From positions 3,313,501-3,377,500 of the forward strand of contig NZ_CP048411.1 of NCBI RefSeq assembly GCF_019355055.1: DNA of 64,000 nucleotides, given 5' to 3'. The notes beneath the pieces were generated by a model. That model was given only the letters and a program-made list of their open reading frames with translations, was not told where the DNA came from and ran no database searches. Below are positions 1-9,880 of this stretch, piece after piece. Each line of letters starts with the position of its first letter. Position 1 is the first letter of the stretch. The position numbers and the translations under genes were made by a program. Source of the stretch: Pseudomonas sp. MTM4 (lineage in GTDB: Bacteria > Pseudomonadota > Gammaproteobacteria > Pseudomonadales > Pseudomonadaceae).

Positions 1-1415
1 ACCGCGCGGGTGAAATTGCCGCCCAGGGCGACGAAGCCCTTGATACTGCCGTCGAGGATGCCTTCGCAGGCTTCCACCGTATTCACGCCATCCTCGCTCG
101 GCGACTCGAAGCCGAACTGCCGGCGCAGATTATCGGCGGGCACCTTCGCCGCCTTTTCGGTGATGCCCACGGTGCGCTGGCCCTGCACGTTGGAATGCCC
201 CCGCACCGGCAGGATGCCGGCGCCTTCCTTGCCCATATTGCCGCGCAGCAAAAGCAGGTTGACCAGCATCTGCACCGCCTCCACGCCATGGCGGTGCTGG
301 GTGATGCCCATGCCGTAGGCTACGATCACGCGCTGGCAACTGGCGTAGGCGGTGGCGGCGGCTTCCATCGCTGCGCGGCTGAGGCCCGAACGGCGCTCCA
401 GCACTGGCCAGGCATAGCCGCGTACGCGCTGTTCGAAAGCCTCGAAGCCGTGGGTGTGCTGCGCGATGAAATCGACGTCGAGCACCCGCGGTTTACTCGC
501 CGCTTGCGCCTCGTCATCCATGGCGAACAGCGCCTTGCAGACCCCGGTGATCGCGGCGATATCCCCACCGATCGCCAGCTGATGATATTGGGTGCTGATC
601 ACCGTGCTGTCCGGTGTAAGCATTTCCCTGGGTGATTGCGGATCGACGAAGCGCTCCAGCCCGCGTTCGCGAATCGGATTGAAGGTGACGATCTCGGCGC
701 CGCGCTCGCGGGCTTCCTGCAGTTCGTGGAGCATGCGCGGGCTGGAGGTGCCGGTGTTCTGGCCAAAGAAGAACAGGCCGTCAGTCTTTTCCATGTCGTT
801 CAGGGTGACGGTCGCCACGGGCACGCCGATGCTCTCCGGCAACGCCACCGAGGTGCTTTCGTGGCACATGTTAGAGCTGTCCGGCAGGTTGTTGGTGCCG
901 TACATCCGTGCCAGCACGCCATACATGTAGGCGGTTTCCAGCGAGGCACGACCGGACATGTAGAAGACCACCTGGTTGGGGTCGGCCATGGCTTTCAGTT
1001 CCTGGCCGATCTCGGCGAAGGCCTCGTCCCAGCTGACTGGTTTGTACTGGTCGCTGGCGGCGTCGTAGCGCATGGGATGGGTCAGGCGGCCTTGGTGCTC
1101 CAGATCGAAGTCGGTCCAGTTGAGCAATTCACGCACTGTGTGGGCGGCGAAGAAATCCGGGCCGCAGCGACGGCTGGTGTTCTCCCAGGCGGTGGCCTTG
1201 GCGCCGTTCTCGCAGAACGACAGTGGCCGCGACGGGTGAGGCTTGGCCCAAGCACAACTGACACAGGCGAAGCCATCGATGGGTTTGTTCTGTTTGAGCA
1301 ACAGCGAGGCGCCGGCTAACGGAATCTTCTCGCGGATCAGGATATTGGCGACTGAATAGGCCGAGCCCCAGCCGCCGGATGGTGCGTGGTAGGGCTTGAA
1401 GGTTGGCTGGCTCAC
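1..1415 (-). CDS. FdhF/YdeP-type molybdopterin oxidoreductase alpha subunit, C-terminus cut by window edge
   Basis: Molybdopterin-dependent oxidoreductase resembling formate dehydrogenase H alpha subunits of the YdeP branch; the physiological substrate cannot be read from sequence. I chose the GTG at 1415 because AGGAG lies about 6 bases upstream and the N-terminus (VSQPTFKPYHAPSGGWGS) is family-like. A short cysteine motif (GFACVSCAWAKP, about residues 50-61) stands where classical formate dehydrogenases carry a 4Fe-4S ligand set, as is usual in YdeP proteins. Cofactor-binding stretches such as YMSGRAS and FGQNTGTSSPRM follow. About 471 residues are visible of a family of roughly 750-780, so the C-terminal MopB domain lies beyond base 1. 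The neighbour trmL runs in the same direction but about 430 bases upstream of it, giving no operon clue. Confidence 0.85.
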   Translation of the reverse strand, partial: MSQPTFKPYHAPSGGWGSAYSVANILIREKIPLAGASLLLKQNKPIDGFACVSCAWAKPHPSRPLSFCENGAKATAWENTSRRCGPDFFAAHTVRELLNWTDFDLEHQGRLTHPMRYDAASDQYKPVSWDEAFAEIGQELKAMADPNQVVFYMSGRASLETAYMYGVLARMYGTNNLPDSSNMCHESTSVALPESIGVPVATVTLNDMEKTDGLFFFGQNTGTSSPRMLHELQEARERGAEIVTFNPIRERGLERFVDPQSPREMLTPDSTVISTQYHQLAIGGDIAAITGVCKALFAMDDEAQAASKPRVLDVDFIAQHTHGFEAFEQRVRGYAWPVLERRSGLSRAAMEAAATAYASCQRVIVAYGMGITQHRHGVEAVQMLVNLLLLRGNMGKEGAGILPVRGHSNVQGQRTVGITEKAAKVPADNLRRQFGFESPSEDGVNTVEACEGILDGSIKGFVALGGNFTRA

Positions 1416-1521
1416 GTCGATCTCCTGTGCTCTTGTTATGGAGGCGCATGAAGTTACGACGTGAGGACCAAGTGATCGTTCACCCCTATCGGTACAAGGG
1501 TTATACGGCTTGTTACAGGCC

Positions 1522-1983
1522 TTATTGCAACGCGAAATCCAGCTGGCGCCAGGCTTCGTAGACGGCCACCGCCACGGTGTTGGAAAGGTTCAGGCTGCGG
1601 CTGTCGGGCCGCATCGGCAGGCGCAGGCGCCTTTCATTGGGCTGTGCGTCGCGGATTTCCGGCGGCAGCCCGCGGCTTTCCGGGCCGAACAGGAAGGCAT
1701 CGCCGCGCTGGAACTGCACTTGATGAAAAGGCTGCGAGCCTTTGGTGGTGAACGCGAACAGGCGTGTCTGGCCGATGCTCGCCAGGCAGCTGTCCAGATC
1801 AGCGTGGCGTTGCAACGGCGCATATTCGTGGTAATCCAAGCCCGCCCGGCGCAGACGCTTGTCGTCCAGTTCGAAGCCCAGGGGTTCGATCAGGTGCAGG
1901 CTGCAGCCGGCATTGGCGCAGAGCCTGATAATGTTGCCGGTATTCGGCGGAATTTCCGGCTGGAAAAGGATCACATGGAACAT
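1522..1983 (-). CDS. trmL: tRNA (cytidine/uridine-34-2'-O)-methyltransferase TrmL
   Basis: SPOUT methyltransferase that 2'-O-methylates the wobble base of leucine tRNAs using S-adenosylmethionine. The 153-residue protein has the usual TrmL length and family motifs: the start [20 protein letters not shown], the middle FGPESRGLP, and the C-terminal [16 protein letters not shown] loop that forms the knotted SAM site. The chosen ATG gives the conserved N-terminus; an in-frame ATG two codons upstream (ATGCGCATG) is possible. No strong Shine-Dalgarno is visible. The start codon overlaps, on the opposite strand, the start of the divergent gene at 1982. The assignment is secure; the exact start is less so. 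Confidence 0.93.
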   Translation of the reverse strand: MFHVILFQPEIPPNTGNIIRLCANAGCSLHLIEPLGFELDDKRLRRAGLDYHEYAPLQRHADLDSCLASIGQTRLFAFTTKGSQPFHQVQFQRGDAFLFGPESRGLPPEIRDAQPNERRLRLPMRPDSRSLNLSNTVAVAVYEAWRQLDFALQ

Positions 1984-2437
1984 GCGCATCACCGACTCTG
2001 AAAACGACCGGCATTCTACTGCGGCAGGCGACCCTGCGCCGCACGATCCGCTACCTCGTTTGCGTCGGCGCTTTTTCGCAGCGCTGGTGCTGATCGGGCT
2101 GCTGGTGGGCGCCATGATTGGGCGGGTCACGGCGCCCGGGCCGGTGCAGTTGCTGCGTGCCGAGCCTATCGCCGGTGGGCTGCAGCTGTGGTTCGATCGC
2201 GAGCCGGAGCTCTACAGCCAGGACGTGGATGGGGCGGTGGGCATGTTGTTCCAGGCGCAGGGCAGCGCCGAGGACGGACGGCTTGATATTGGCGGCACCA
2301 ACGTCGGCTGGCGCCTGCAAACGACTGAGAACGGATTATTGCTGCACTTCGTGGCGACCAGACCGTTGGTGGCCGAGTCGGATGGCCAGGAAGTCGACGG
2401 TGACTGGCGGCTAGACGTGCGGGTCGCGCCGCGCTGA
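1982..2437 (+). CDS. Conserved hypothetical single-pass membrane protein
   Basis: Protein of about 151 residues with no function I recognise. A charged, proline-rich cytoplasmic head of about 30 residues is followed by one hydrophobic segment ([16 protein letters not shown], about residues 35-50) and a soluble C-terminal domain predicted to sit in the periplasm ([28 protein letters not shown]). The C-terminal part looks like a compact beta-rich domain. Its ATG overlaps the trmL ATG on the other strand (shared CATG), and the ribosome-binding site is weak, so the start is uncertain. It converges on ntrC, with stop codons about 27 bases apart. A structural role is as likely as any other. Confidence 0.6.
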   Translation: MRITDSENDRHSTAAGDPAPHDPLPRLRRRFFAALVLIGLLVGAMIGRVTAPGPVQLLRAEPIAGGLQLWFDREPELYSQDVDGAVGMLFQAQGSAEDGRLDIGGTNVGWRLQTTENGLLLHFVATRPLVAESDGQEVDGDWRLDVRVAPR

Positions 2438-2464
2438 TGGCGCAATCCGGTACGTATCGGTCGG

Positions 2465-3887
<1,423 letters not shown>

Positions 3888-3901
<14 letters not shown>

Positions 3902-4991
3902 GCTGATGGGCTCCTTGTTCCAGCGGCAGGAAGATCGAGAACGCGGTGTGCCCCGGATGGCTCTCGCATTCGATCAGGCCCTGATGCTGACTGATGATGT
4001 TCTGGGTGATCGCCAGCCCGAGGCCGGTGCCATCGGGACGCCCGCTGACCATTGGGTAGAAAAGCGTGTTCTGCAGTTCGGCGGGGATGCCCGGGCCGTT
4101 GTCGATGATTTCGATGCGCGTCACCAGGCGGTGGCGGACGTGCCCGATGGTAAACTGACGCAGTGTGCGGGTACGCAATGTCAGGCGGCCTAACCCCAGT
4201 TCCGTCTGGCCGGCAAGTGCCTGCATGGCGTTGCGCATGATGTTGAGCACGGCCTGGATCACCTGCTCGCGGTCGAGCAGCACCTCGGGAATGCTCGGGT
4301 CGTAGTCTCGCACCAAAATGAGGCGGCCTTGGCTTTCTGCTTCGATCAGGCTGGCGACATGTTCGAGCACTTCGTGAATGTTGGTCATCGTCAGGGATGG
4401 CAGCTTGTTCGAGCCGAGCATCCGGTCGACCAGGTTCCGCAGGCGGTCGGCCTCTTCGATGATTACCTCGGTGTAGTCCTTCAGGTGTTCCTCGGGCAAC
4501 TCCCGCGCGAGCAGTTGCGCCGCGCCACGGATGCCGCCGAGCGGGTTCTTGATCTCGTGGGCCAGGCCGCGGACCAACATTCGGGTGGTCTCGTGGGTGG
4601 ACAGTTGCGCTTCTTCCTTGGTGATGCGCAGCAGTCGATCACGCGGCAGCACCTCCAGCAACAGCATGGTTTCCTGGCGGGTCAGCATCGGCGTGACCGC
4701 GTAATCCACGGTCAGCGTCTGGCCGTTGGTAGAGGTCAGCGTTGCCTCGCGCTTGGTAAAGGGGTGCGCCTGTTCGACAGCCTGGCGCAGGGCCGCCAGC
4801 GCTTCGGGCGACTCGGTGAAAAGTTCGCTGATGAACTGGCCGTGGCTACGCTGGCCACTAACCGCCAGGAGCATCTCCGCTGCCGGATTCATGTATTCCA
4901 GACGCAAGCGCGAGTCGAGCAGCAGGGTCGCGGTGGTCAGGTTTTCGATCAGCAGGCGCTGTATGGCTTCGTTGATCATGGCTGTCTGCAT
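3888..4991 (-). CDS. ntrB: Nitrogen regulation sensor histidine kinase NtrB (NR-II)
   Basis: Cytoplasmic histidine kinase/phosphatase that partners NtrC and in this family takes its signal from the PII protein. No membrane segments are seen, as expected. An N-terminal PAS domain (about residues 10-120; LRLEYMNPAAEMLL) precedes the dimerisation helix with the phosphorylated His at about 145 (GLAHEIKNPLGG). The ATPase domain shows the N box (NIMRNAMQAL) and glycine boxes (DNGPGI, GTGLGLAI). It is 367 residues long from the ATG at 4991; an in-frame ATG at 4979 (MINEAIQRLL) matches related proteins equally well, and neither has a strong ribosome-binding site. A perfect 17-base NtrC-like palindrome lies about 130 bases upstream, suggesting autoregulation. 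Confidence 0.96.
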
Positions 4992-5121
4992 CCGATAGGT
5001 CGTACGGGAAATGCAAGAAGCAAACCAAAGCGCCCTTTTTTACACAGGCGCCATTTGCCCGGACGCTCCAAAGCAGAGCATGGCAGAGAGACGGTAGGGC
5101 AAGTACGGCCGATACCACTTA

Positions 5122-5138
5122 TGCACCATTTAGGTGCA
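5122..5138. promoter_or_regulatory. NtrC-binding palindrome upstream of ntrBC
   Basis: TGCACCATTTAGGTGCA is a perfect inverted repeat (6-base arms, 5-base spacer) matching the known NtrC operator form TGCAC-N5-7-GTGCA. It sits between the end of the upstream DUF4124 gene (stop at 5147) and ntrB. I found no GG-N10-GC sigma-54 pair between it and ntrB, so repression of a sigma-70 promoter, as at enteric glnLG, is the simpler reading (inference). Confidence 0.8.
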
Positions 5139-5146
5139 TAGGATGA

Positions 5147-5773
5147 TCACAGAAAGGGCACGAAGGGAATATCTTTCTTTTCCTCGGGTTTGTCCTTCAG
5201 CGGACATTCGGGCCGCACGCCGTAATCGGCCTTTTTGCAGGGATTGACCATACGCCGCTGCGCAAGAGAGGTGCGCAATAGATGAAAGGTGCGAGGTGGG
5301 CTGCTTTGCAGTGTCTGCCCCTTGTCATCGACAACCTCCACGATCAGCTGGTGGCTGCCGCGGTCGATGTTCCCCAGTGCGAAGGTGGGTTCGATGGTGG
5401 CCGGCGCGATCGGGCTTCCATCGAGCAGCAGGCGGTAGAGGTGGCCGGGCTGCAAGGCGGGATCGCTAGTGACGCTGACGGACAGTTCGCCGGCATTGTT
5501 GCGCAGCGTGGTGTCGTGCTCAGGCTGGACGATTTCGAGCAACCGGTAAGTAAATTTGTTTTCGCGCGGCGCCTTGTCTGGCGTGGCTGGTGGCGCCGTC
5601 GGCTGAGCGGGCATGCTGTTGATTGATCTGGAATCGACCGATTCGGCCGCGCGGCCACCGGGACGGTCGGTGAATACGCGATTGCCCTGTTCATCTATGT
5701 AGGTGTAGATGCCGGCGCTGACGGGCAGCGCCAGCATCGACAGCAGGCCGAACAGGCCGAGGAGGGCTTTCAT
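5147..5773 (-). CDS. DUF4124 domain-containing exported protein (second of pair)
   Basis: Exported protein of 208 residues with an N-terminal signal peptide (MKALLGLFGLLSMLALPVSAG) and, directly after it, the DUF4124 signature IYTYIDEQGNRVFTDRP (about residues 22-38). This small beta-rich domain is common in Pseudomonas envelope proteins and has no assigned activity. The middle (about 75-165) resembles the second half of the next upstream gene, with shared phrases such as DRGSHQLIVEVVDDKG and GHLYRLLLDG. The last 40 residues are basic with two cysteines (NPCKKADYGVRPECPLK), which could form a disulphide. Its ATG overlaps the stop of the upstream paralogue by 4 bases, so the two form one operon between glnA and ntrBC. 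Confidence 0.82.
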   Translation of the reverse strand: MKALLGLFGLLSMLALPVSAGIYTYIDEQGNRVFTDRPGGRAAESVDSRSINSMPAQPTAPPATPDKAPRENKFTYRLLEIVQPEHDTTLRNNAGELSVSVTSDPALQPGHLYRLLLDGSPIAPATIEPTFALGNIDRGSHQLIVEVVDDKGQTLQSSPPRTFHLLRTSLAQRRMVNPCKKADYGVRPECPLKDKPEEKKDIPFVPFL

Positions 5774-6291
5774 CTGCGTCCCGGATTGGACGTATGCACG
5801 CGTTGTACCGTGAATTCCTTAGCGCTGCGCTGCACGACTCGTTCGCCGCTGAGCACCTGAACCTCCACCACATGCGTGCCTCGGTCGACATTGTTCAGCT
5901 GCAGCGCAGTGCTTGCACTCGGCTCCGCCTGGGGTATGCCGTCGAGCAGAAAGCGGATCTGGTGTCCCTGGCGCAGTGATGGGTCGAGCTGGGCCGTGAC
6001 GACGAACGTGCCGTTATTGGCGCGCAGCGCCTGTTCATCGGGTATGCCGCCGATGGAAAGAGTCTGGTAGGGCTGCTGGCTGCGGTCCTCGTCACGTTCG
6101 AGCGGAGGAGGGGGCGGCGGCGTGCGGATATCGACCGTATTGGCTGGCGGCAGCTCGACGGTGTCGACTGCGACGCCTTCTGGCGGCTGGTTGGTAAATA
6201 CCGTGTTGCCCTTTTCATCGGTGTATTTGTAGATCTGCGCCAAGGCTGGCGCCGTGATGAGCAACAACAGGCTGAGCAATGCAAGGCGCAT
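5770..6291 (-). CDS. DUF4124 domain-containing exported protein (first of pair)
   Basis: Exported protein of 173 residues and paralogue of the gene just downstream. It has a signal peptide (MRLALLSLLLLITAPALAQ) followed by the DUF4124 motif IYKYTDEKGNTVFTNQPPEG. A proline run (RTPPPPPPLE) links to a C-terminal domain with DPSLRQGHQIRFLLDG and NNVDRGTHVVEVQVLSG, which looks like an immunoglobulin-like beta-sandwich. The ATG at 6291 is preceded by GAGGAG and defines the mature signal peptide; a longer frame reaching further upstream lacks support. The position between glnA and ntrBC is like that in other pseudomonads, but I see no nitrogen-specific feature in the protein. Confidence 0.82.
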   Translation of the reverse strand: MRLALLSLLLLITAPALAQIYKYTDEKGNTVFTNQPPEGVAVDTVELPPANTVDIRTPPPPPPLERDEDRSQQPYQTLSIGGIPDEQALRANNGTFVVTAQLDPSLRQGHQIRFLLDGIPQAEPSASTALQLNNVDRGTHVVEVQVLSGERVVQRSAKEFTVQRVHTSNPGRR

Positions 6292-6465
6292 GGGAAGCTC
6301 CTCGGGTAAAGGTGCTGCAAGCCTTGCACCACTGATGTCGGCAGGCAAGCGTGATCAGCGCGAATTGGGAGCGGCCTCAACCTGACATCGTTGGCGGGAG
6401 TCTTGGGCCGTGTTGCACAGTGACCGAGCGGCGATCGGAAGGAAGAACGATCAGTGGCGGGACTA

Positions 6466-6501
6466 ACAACAAGGCCTCCCGAAGGAGGCCTTGTTGTCAT
6501 G
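6466..6501. terminator. Strong hairpin terminator after glnA
   Basis: An inverted repeat with ACAACAAGGCCTCC arms and a CGAA/TTCG loop. It lies 13 bases past the glnA stop and on the minus strand runs into a T-rich end (TTGTTGTTAG), so it terminates glnA before the DUF4124 pair. The symmetry also allows function on the plus strand. Confidence 0.88.
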
Positions 6502-6513
6502 CGCAGGCTGGGA

Positions 6514-7920
6514 TCAGACGCTGTAGTACAGGTCGTATTCCAGCGGATGCACGAAGGTGCGGACCTTGATTTCTTCCTCGCTCTTGAGCTCGAGGTAGGC
6601 ATCGATGAAGTCGTCGCTGAACACGCCGCCCTTGGTCAGGAACGCGCGGCCCTTGTCGAGTTCTTCCAGGGCTTCCTTCAGGCTGCCGCAAACCTGCGGG
6701 ATCAGCTTGCCTTCTTCCGGCGGCAGATCGTAGAGGTTCTTGTCAGCGGCATCGCCAGGGTGAATCTTGTTCTGGATGCCGTCCAGGCCAGCCATCAGCA
6801 GTGCGGCGAAGCACAGGTAAGGGTTGGCAGCCGGATCCGGGAAGCGCGCTTCGATACGGCGGGCTTTCGGGCTGGAAACGTACGGGATACGGATCGAAGC
6901 GGAGCGGTTGCGAGCCGAGTAGGCCAGCATGACAGGTGCTTCGAAGCCAGGGACCAGACGCTTGTAGGAGTTGGTCGACGGGTTGGTGAAGCCGTTCAGG
7001 GCCTTACCGTGCTTGATGATGCCGCCGATGAAGTACAGGGCGGTTTCGGACAGGCCGGCATAGCCTTCGCCGGAGAAGGTGTTCTTGCCATCTTTGGAGA
7101 TGGACATGTGCACGTGCATACCCGAGCCGTTGTCGCCGTACAGCGGCTTCGGCATGAAGGTCGCGGTCTTGCCGTAGGCATCGGCGACGTTGTGTACGCA
7201 GTACTTCAGAGTCTGAACTTCGTCAGCCTTGGCAACCAGGGTGTTGAACTTCACACCGATTTCGTTCTGGCCGGCAGTCGCCACTTCGTGGTGGTGAACT
7301 TCGATGACCAGGCCCATTTCTTCCATGGCGTTGCACATGGCAGTACGGATTTCATGGTCGTGGTCGCACGGCGGAACAGGGAAATATCCGCCTTTGACGG
7401 CAGGGCGATGGCCCTTATTGCCGCCTTCGACGTCCTGGTCGGTCATCCAGGAACCCTGCTCGGAGTAGATCTTGAACATCGAGCCGGAGATATCCGACTT
7501 GAACTTCACTTCGTCGAAAATGAAGAACTCCGGCTCCGGGCCGACGAATACGGTGTCGCCGATACCGGTGGACTTGAGGAATTCTTCGGCGCGCTTGGCG
7601 ATGGAGCGCGGGTCGCGGTCGTAGCCCTGCATGGTGCTCGGCTCGACGATGTCGCAGACCAGGATCAGGGTCGGTTCTTCGGTGAACGGATCCAGCACGG
7701 CGGTTTCGTCGACCGGCATCAGGATCATGTCGGAAGCTTCAATGCCCTTCCAGCCATGGATGGAGGAGCCGTCGAACATCTTGCCATGTTCGAAGAAGTC
7801 TTCATCGTGAGCATCACGAGCCGGAATGGTGACGTGGTGCTGCTTGCCCTTGGTGTCAGTGAAGCGCAGATCAATCCACTTCACATCGTAATCTTTGATC
7901 AGTTGAAGCGACTTCGACAT
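6514..7920 (-). CDS. glnA: Type I glutamine synthetase GlnA
   Basis: Dodecameric enzyme making glutamine from glutamate, ammonia and ATP, the entry point of nitrogen assimilation. The 468 residues match the beta-type (GSI-beta) length. The ATG at 7920 gives [20 protein letters not shown] and is preceded by GGAG. Visible signatures include FDGSSIHGW, the active-site strand [17 protein letters not shown], the [10 protein letters not shown] region, and [10 protein letters not shown], which holds the regulatory Tyr (397 in the family) adenylylated by GlnE. The upstream region holds a sigma-54 promoter and an NtrC palindrome. It is a single-gene unit closed by its own terminator. Confidence 0.98.
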   Translation of the reverse strand: MSKSLQLIKDYDVKWIDLRFTDTKGKQHHVTIPARDAHDEDFFEHGKMFDGSSIHGWKGIEASDMILMPVDETAVLDPFTEEPTLILVCDIVEPSTMQGYDRDPRSIAKRAEEFLKSTGIGDTVFVGPEPEFFIFDEVKFKSDISGSMFKIYSEQGSWMTDQDVEGGNKGHRPAVKGGYFPVPPCDHDHEIRTAMCNAMEEMGLVIEVHHHEVATAGQNEIGVKFNTLVAKADEVQTLKYCVHNVADAYGKTATFMPKPLYGDNGSGMHVHMSISKDGKNTFSGEGYAGLSETALYFIGGIIKHGKALNGFTNPSTNSYKRLVPGFEAPVMLAYSARNRSASIRIPYVSSPKARRIEARFPDPAANPYLCFAALLMAGLDGIQNKIHPGDAADKNLYDLPPEEGKLIPQVCGSLKEALEELDKGRAFLTKGGVFSDDFIDAYLELKSEEEIKVRTFVHPLEYDLYYSV

Positions 7921-8019
7921 GGTGTTCTCCAAATAGTGGAAGCGCTGACAGGGGATGCTTCCGAAGCAGGGTGAAGCCGGGCGGCGATGTTCCGCCAAGG
8001 CAACCTGCCTCACAAGAGA

Positions 8020-8034
8020 GCAAATTGCATGCCA
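8020..8034 (-). promoter_or_regulatory. Sigma-54 promoter of glnA
   Basis: On the minus strand TGGCATGCAATTTGC has the invariant GG and GC with exactly 10 bases between them and differs from the TGGCAC-N5-TTGC consensus at one position. It would start transcription near 8008, leaving a leader of about 88 bases before glnA. Confidence 0.85.
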
Positions 8035-8117
8035 GTGCTCCGTCTTGGGTCCGGGCGCCTGAAATTGAAGGGCTGTTGTAACCGTGGGTGTCCCGGTGAT
8101 GCGTGCTGTCCGCTTTG

Positions 8118-8133
8118 TGCACTTATTTGGTGC
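8118..8133. promoter_or_regulatory. NtrC-binding site (enhancer) for glnA
   Basis: TGCACTTATTTGGTGC matches the NtrC operator consensus, with TGCAC and GGTGC arms around an AT-rich centre. It lies about 85-100 bases upstream of the sigma-54 promoter, a typical enhancer distance. Confidence 0.82.
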
Positions 8134-8256
8134 GTCGCTTTCTGGCTTTGTTCAATTTAAGTGCAATCGTACGGCTGGAGAAAACTGACTAAAGCTTGAT
8201 CAGTTCCGCTATACTCCGCCCCCCTCTTTTTACGCCATATCGGCGCGCGCTGTTAC

Positions 8257-9711
8257 ATGAAGCTGATCGTCAAGGTTTTCCCCGAAATCACCATCAAGAG
8301 CCCACCGGTGCGCAAGGGCTTCATTCGTCAACTGGCGAAGAACATCCGCACCGTGCTGCGCGACCTCGATCCCGAACTGCGGGTGGAAGGCGTGTGGGAC
8401 AACGTCGAGGTGGAAACCGTGCGTAGCGAGCCAAAGCTGCTGCGCGAGATGATCGAGCGCCTGCGCTGCACGCCGGGCATCGCTCACTGCCTGGAAGTCC
8501 ATGAGTACCCGCTGGGCGATCTGGACGATATCGTCGAGAAGTGCAAGGCGCACTTCGCCGATCGGCTAGCCGGCAAGATATTCGCCGTTCGCTGCAAGCG
8601 CGCCGGCAAGCATCCCTTTAGCTCGATGGACGTCGAGCGCCACGTCGGCAGCGAGCTACGACAGCAGTGCGGTGCCGCCGGTATTTCGCTGAAAGCGCCG
8701 GAAATCGAAGTGCGGATGGAAATTCGCGACCAGCGTCTGTTCGTCATCCATGCTCAGCATGACGGCATCGGCGGCTATCCGCTGGGTGCGCTGGAGCAGA
8801 CCCTGGTGCTGATGTCCGGTGGTTTCGACTCCACCGTTGCGGCTTATCAAATGATGCGCCGCGGGCTGATGACCCATTTCTGCTTCTTCAACCTCGGCGG
8901 TCGCGCCCATGAACTGGGGGTGATGGAAGTCGCCCACTATCTATGGAAGAAATACGGCAGCTCGCACCGCGTGTTGTTTATCAGCGTGCCGTTCGAAGAG
9001 GTGGTCGGCGAGATTCTGAAGAAAGTCGACAACAGCCAGATGGGCGTGGTCTTGAAGCGCATGATGCTGCGTGCTTCCACGCAGATCGCCGAGCGCCTGC
9101 ACATCGATGCGCTGGTCACCGGCGAGGCGATTTCCCAGGTTTCCAGCCAGACGCTGCCCAATCTCTCGGTGATCGACTCGGCCACCGACATGCTGGTGCT
9201 GCGCCCGCTGATCGCCGCGCACAAGCAGGACATCATCGATACCGCGTTCGAGATCGGCACCGCCGAGTTCGCCAAGAACATGCCCGAGTATTGCGGCGTG
9301 ATCTCCAAGAACCCGACTACCCGCGCCAAGCGCTACCGCGTCGAGCACGAAGAAAAGCAATTCGATATGCAGGTGCTCGAGCGCGCTCTGGAGAACGCCC
9401 GCCAAGTCGCCATCGATCGCGTGATCGACGAGCTGGGGCAGGATATTCAGGTAGAGGAAGTAATCGAGGCGACGGCCAGCCAAGTCATTCTCGACATCCG
9501 TCACCCCGATGCCGCCGAGGACGAACCTCTGCAACTGCAGGGCATCGAAGTGCAAACACTGCCGTTCTATGCGCTTAACAACCGATTCAAGGAACTGGAT
9601 GTGAACCGCCAGTACCTGCTGTATTGCGATAAAGGTGTCATGAGTCGCCTGCATGCTCATCATCTGCTGAGCGAGGGACATGTCAATGTGCGCGTTTATC
9701 GTCCGAGCTAA
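8257..9711 (+). CDS. thiI: tRNA 4-thiouridine synthetase ThiI with rhodanese domain
   Basis: Transfers sulfur to U8 of tRNA and, in enterobacteria, into the thiamine thiazole pathway. The 484-residue protein has the long architecture: an N-terminal ferredoxin-like and THUMP region (about 1-165), the ATP PP-loop SGGFDS at about 187-192, a catalytic-region Cys at about 346 (EYCGVIS), and a C-terminal rhodanese domain with the persulfide Cys at about 457 (LYCDKGVMS). These correspond to Cys344 and Cys456 of the E. coli enzyme. The ATG at 8257 gives the family start [11 protein letters not shown]. It is divergent from glnA, with which it shares a 336-base intergenic region. A TATACT element at 8210 may be its -10 box. 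Confidence 0.97.
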   Translation: MKLIVKVFPEITIKSPPVRKGFIRQLAKNIRTVLRDLDPELRVEGVWDNVEVETVRSEPKLLREMIERLRCTPGIAHCLEVHEYPLGDLDDIVEKCKAHFADRLAGKIFAVRCKRAGKHPFSSMDVERHVGSELRQQCGAAGISLKAPEIEVRMEIRDQRLFVIHAQHDGIGGYPLGALEQTLVLMSGGFDSTVAAYQMMRRGLMTHFCFFNLGGRAHELGVMEVAHYLWKKYGSSHRVLFISVPFEEVVGEILKKVDNSQMGVVLKRMMLRASTQIAERLHIDALVTGEAISQVSSQTLPNLSVIDSATDMLVLRPLIAAHKQDIIDTAFEIGTAEFAKNMPEYCGVISKNPTTRAKRYRVEHEEKQFDMQVLERALENARQVAIDRVIDELGQDIQVEEVIEATASQVILDIRHPDAAEDEPLQLQGIEVQTLPFYALNNRFKELDVNRQYLLYCDKGVMSRLHAHHLLSEGHVNVRVYRPS

Positions 9712-9880
9712 ACAGCCCGGCCTGCTGGGCGGCAGTATCCGCCACCGCCCTCCCGACCCGCTTCGTGGCTGTATTGCCGCGACATGCCATTAACGATCTG
9801 CACTTTCTTTCATCCGTTTTTTCGCGTTGGCCGCTCGATGCATTTGCAGAGCAGCCCGACCCAACTACGAGACCACTACT

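Noticed and set aside
6454..7974. Plus-strand frame of about 500 codons opposite glnA
   Set aside because: Composition is that of a shadow frame and glnA covers the region with full conservation.
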